Assembly (NCBI GenBank): GCA_002316275.1 | Contig: DCDE01000004.1 | Coordinates: 124,001 to 188,000, forward strand | Source of the DNA: Caldifarciminota bacterium UBA1063 | Lineage (GTDB): Bacteria > Hydrothermota > Hydrothermia > UBA1063 | DNA length: 64,000 bases | Direction: 5' to 3' | In this document: piece by piece, positions 63,329-64,000 of the stretch | Position numbering within the stretch: the stretch's first letter is position 1 | How the letters are laid out: every line of letters starts with the position of its first letter | Notes under the pieces: generated by a model | Told to the model about the DNA's origin: nothing | Database searches by the model: none | What the model saw: the letters and a program-made list of their open reading frames with translations, nothing else | Position numbers and translations under genes: made by a program

Positions 63329-63333
63329 AAAAA

Positions 63334-63999
63334 ATGAAGAGAACATGGCTTGACATTTTTAGAGGGAAAACTTTACTGCACGAAGCCTACGAAGAATCCC
63401 TCGAAATGCTAATCCAGGTAAAGTACATGTACTTAGAAATCAACAAACTTCTTTTTGAAGAGCTAAAACAAGATTTCGATCCGTATTCCTTAGATAAACT
63501 AGTCAACAAAAGAGAAATCGACATAAGGGAGAAAATACTTATGCACATGGCCTTTGGAGCCGACAAAGTGGATATTGCACCTGCGCTCTCCCTTAGTACT
63601 ATCGTGAAAGACATTGAGAGAATTGGTGATTATTGCAAAAACATGTACGAACTTGTTGAAATTTTCCCAGAAAAACTTGAAAACGACAGTTACATTACTT
63701 TATTGAAGAAAATTTCCGATGAGATCACACACGAATTTGATGTAACGTACATCGCATTCAAAGAATCTGATGAAGAAAAGGCTGATTATGTTATGAAAAA
63801 ACACCTTGAACTGAACAAAGAGCTGGAAAAAATGATGAGACAAACGGCAGAGGACGAATCTCTTAAACCAAGAAAAGCAATTATCATCATACTGCTTACA
63901 AGATATCTAAAAAGAGTTAGTGCACACCTAAAGAATATTGCTTCCTCTATTAGAAACCCTTACCCAAAAATTAGTTTTCAGCCAGAGAGCGAGTTCTAA
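63334..63999 (+). CDS. PhoU-like phosphate-transport regulator
   Basis: The all-helical 221-residue protein has two three-helix PhoU-like halves with LSTIVKDIERIGDYCKNMYEL and RYLKRVSAHLKNIASSI. Such proteins follow NptA genes and limit phosphate uptake. I start at ATG 63334 because GGAGG lies 8 bp upstream; an earlier GTG at 63325 overlaps the transporter stop. The stop codon is at the window end. Confidence 0.88.
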   Translation: MKRTWLDIFRGKTLLHEAYEESLEMLIQVKYMYLEINKLLFEELKQDFDPYSLDKLVNKREIDIREKILMHMAFGADKVDIAPALSLSTIVKDIERIGDYCKNMYELVEIFPEKLENDSYITLLKKISDEITHEFDVTYIAFKESDEEKADYVMKKHLELNKELEKMMRQTAEDESLKPRKAIIIILLTRYLKRVSAHLKNIASSIRNPYPKISFQPESEF

Positions 64000-64000
64000 A

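Noticed and set aside
1..64000. Search for CRISPR arrays, rRNA, tRNA, insertion sequences and phage genes
   Set aside because: By eye I found no direct repeat arrays, no cloverleaf-type motifs and no transposase or integrase motifs; small RNAs could still be missed.

Overview
This 64 kb window is a chromosomal segment of an AT-rich, Gram-negative-type bacterium, probably thermophilic and uncultured. Its gene families point to the FCB side of the tree (candidate lineages such as WOR-3/Hydrothermae), but that placement is inferred from content only. The clues are a giant SprA-type outer-membrane translocon, a PorV-like protein, secreted proteins with type IX (T9SS)-like C-terminal domains, a TonB receptor with its own ExbB/ExbD/TonB, and an archaeal-style polyamine pathway starting from arginine. 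I see no rRNA, tRNA, CRISPR array, insertion sequence or phage gene. Genes are packed with overlaps of 1-30 bp. Intergenic regions repeatedly show TTGACA-17 bp-TATAAT type promoters, most of them followed by strong GGAGG ribosome sites.

Layout. 1-2147 (+): an MBL-fold protein cut by the window edge, and rlmN. 2123-7637 (-): a housekeeping run read as holA, a TPR protein, coaE, a UbiA-type prenyltransferase, a phosphodiesterase, a CvpA-like protein, a small unknown protein and cdd. 7682-13838 (+): a MIP18-type Fe-S assembly factor, an MTA/SAH deaminase, a beta-CASP nuclease, Mrp, and two full-length homologues of threonine dehydrogenase and KBL that have both lost their catalytic residues. 13841-20632 (+): a new promoter and leader, then AdoMet decarboxylase, a thermospermine-synthase-like enzyme, pyruvoyl arginine decarboxylase, spermidine synthase and an agmatinase-family enzyme, followed by a Mut7-C protein, Nnr and a secreted protein. 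20766-33336 (-): the envelope region (ExbB, ExbD, ExbD, TonB, TonB receptor, large secreted protein, PorV-like protein, clostripain-family protease, secreted cargo).

33459-34070 (+): a lipoprotein. 34059-43755 (-): a long information-processing operon read as rplT, pheS, pheT, a 58-residue coiled-coil protein, zapA-like, rarA, rny, ymdB, queG and an NSUN-type RNA methyltransferase. 44134-45123 (+): another lipoprotein. 45532-62073 (-): an outer-membrane protein, TrkH, TrkA, small TPR protein, ZIP transporter, prenyl synthase, site-2 protease, fabH, HAD phosphatase, inositol phosphatase family, CCA/poly(A) polymerase family, SprA, ComEA-like and HolB. 62264-63999 (+): a Na/phosphate symporter that looks leaderless, and a PhoU-like protein.

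How the parts fit. The polyamine operon can in principle convert arginine to spermidine and on to a longer polyamine; the MTA by-product could be handled by the deaminase upstream. SprA, PorV and the CTD-bearing proteins suggest T9SS-like export. The most unusual observations are the paired Tdh-like/Kbl-like pseudoenzymes, a transcription terminator that doubles as signal-peptide coding sequence of the protease next to porV, and the leader of the polyamine operon.
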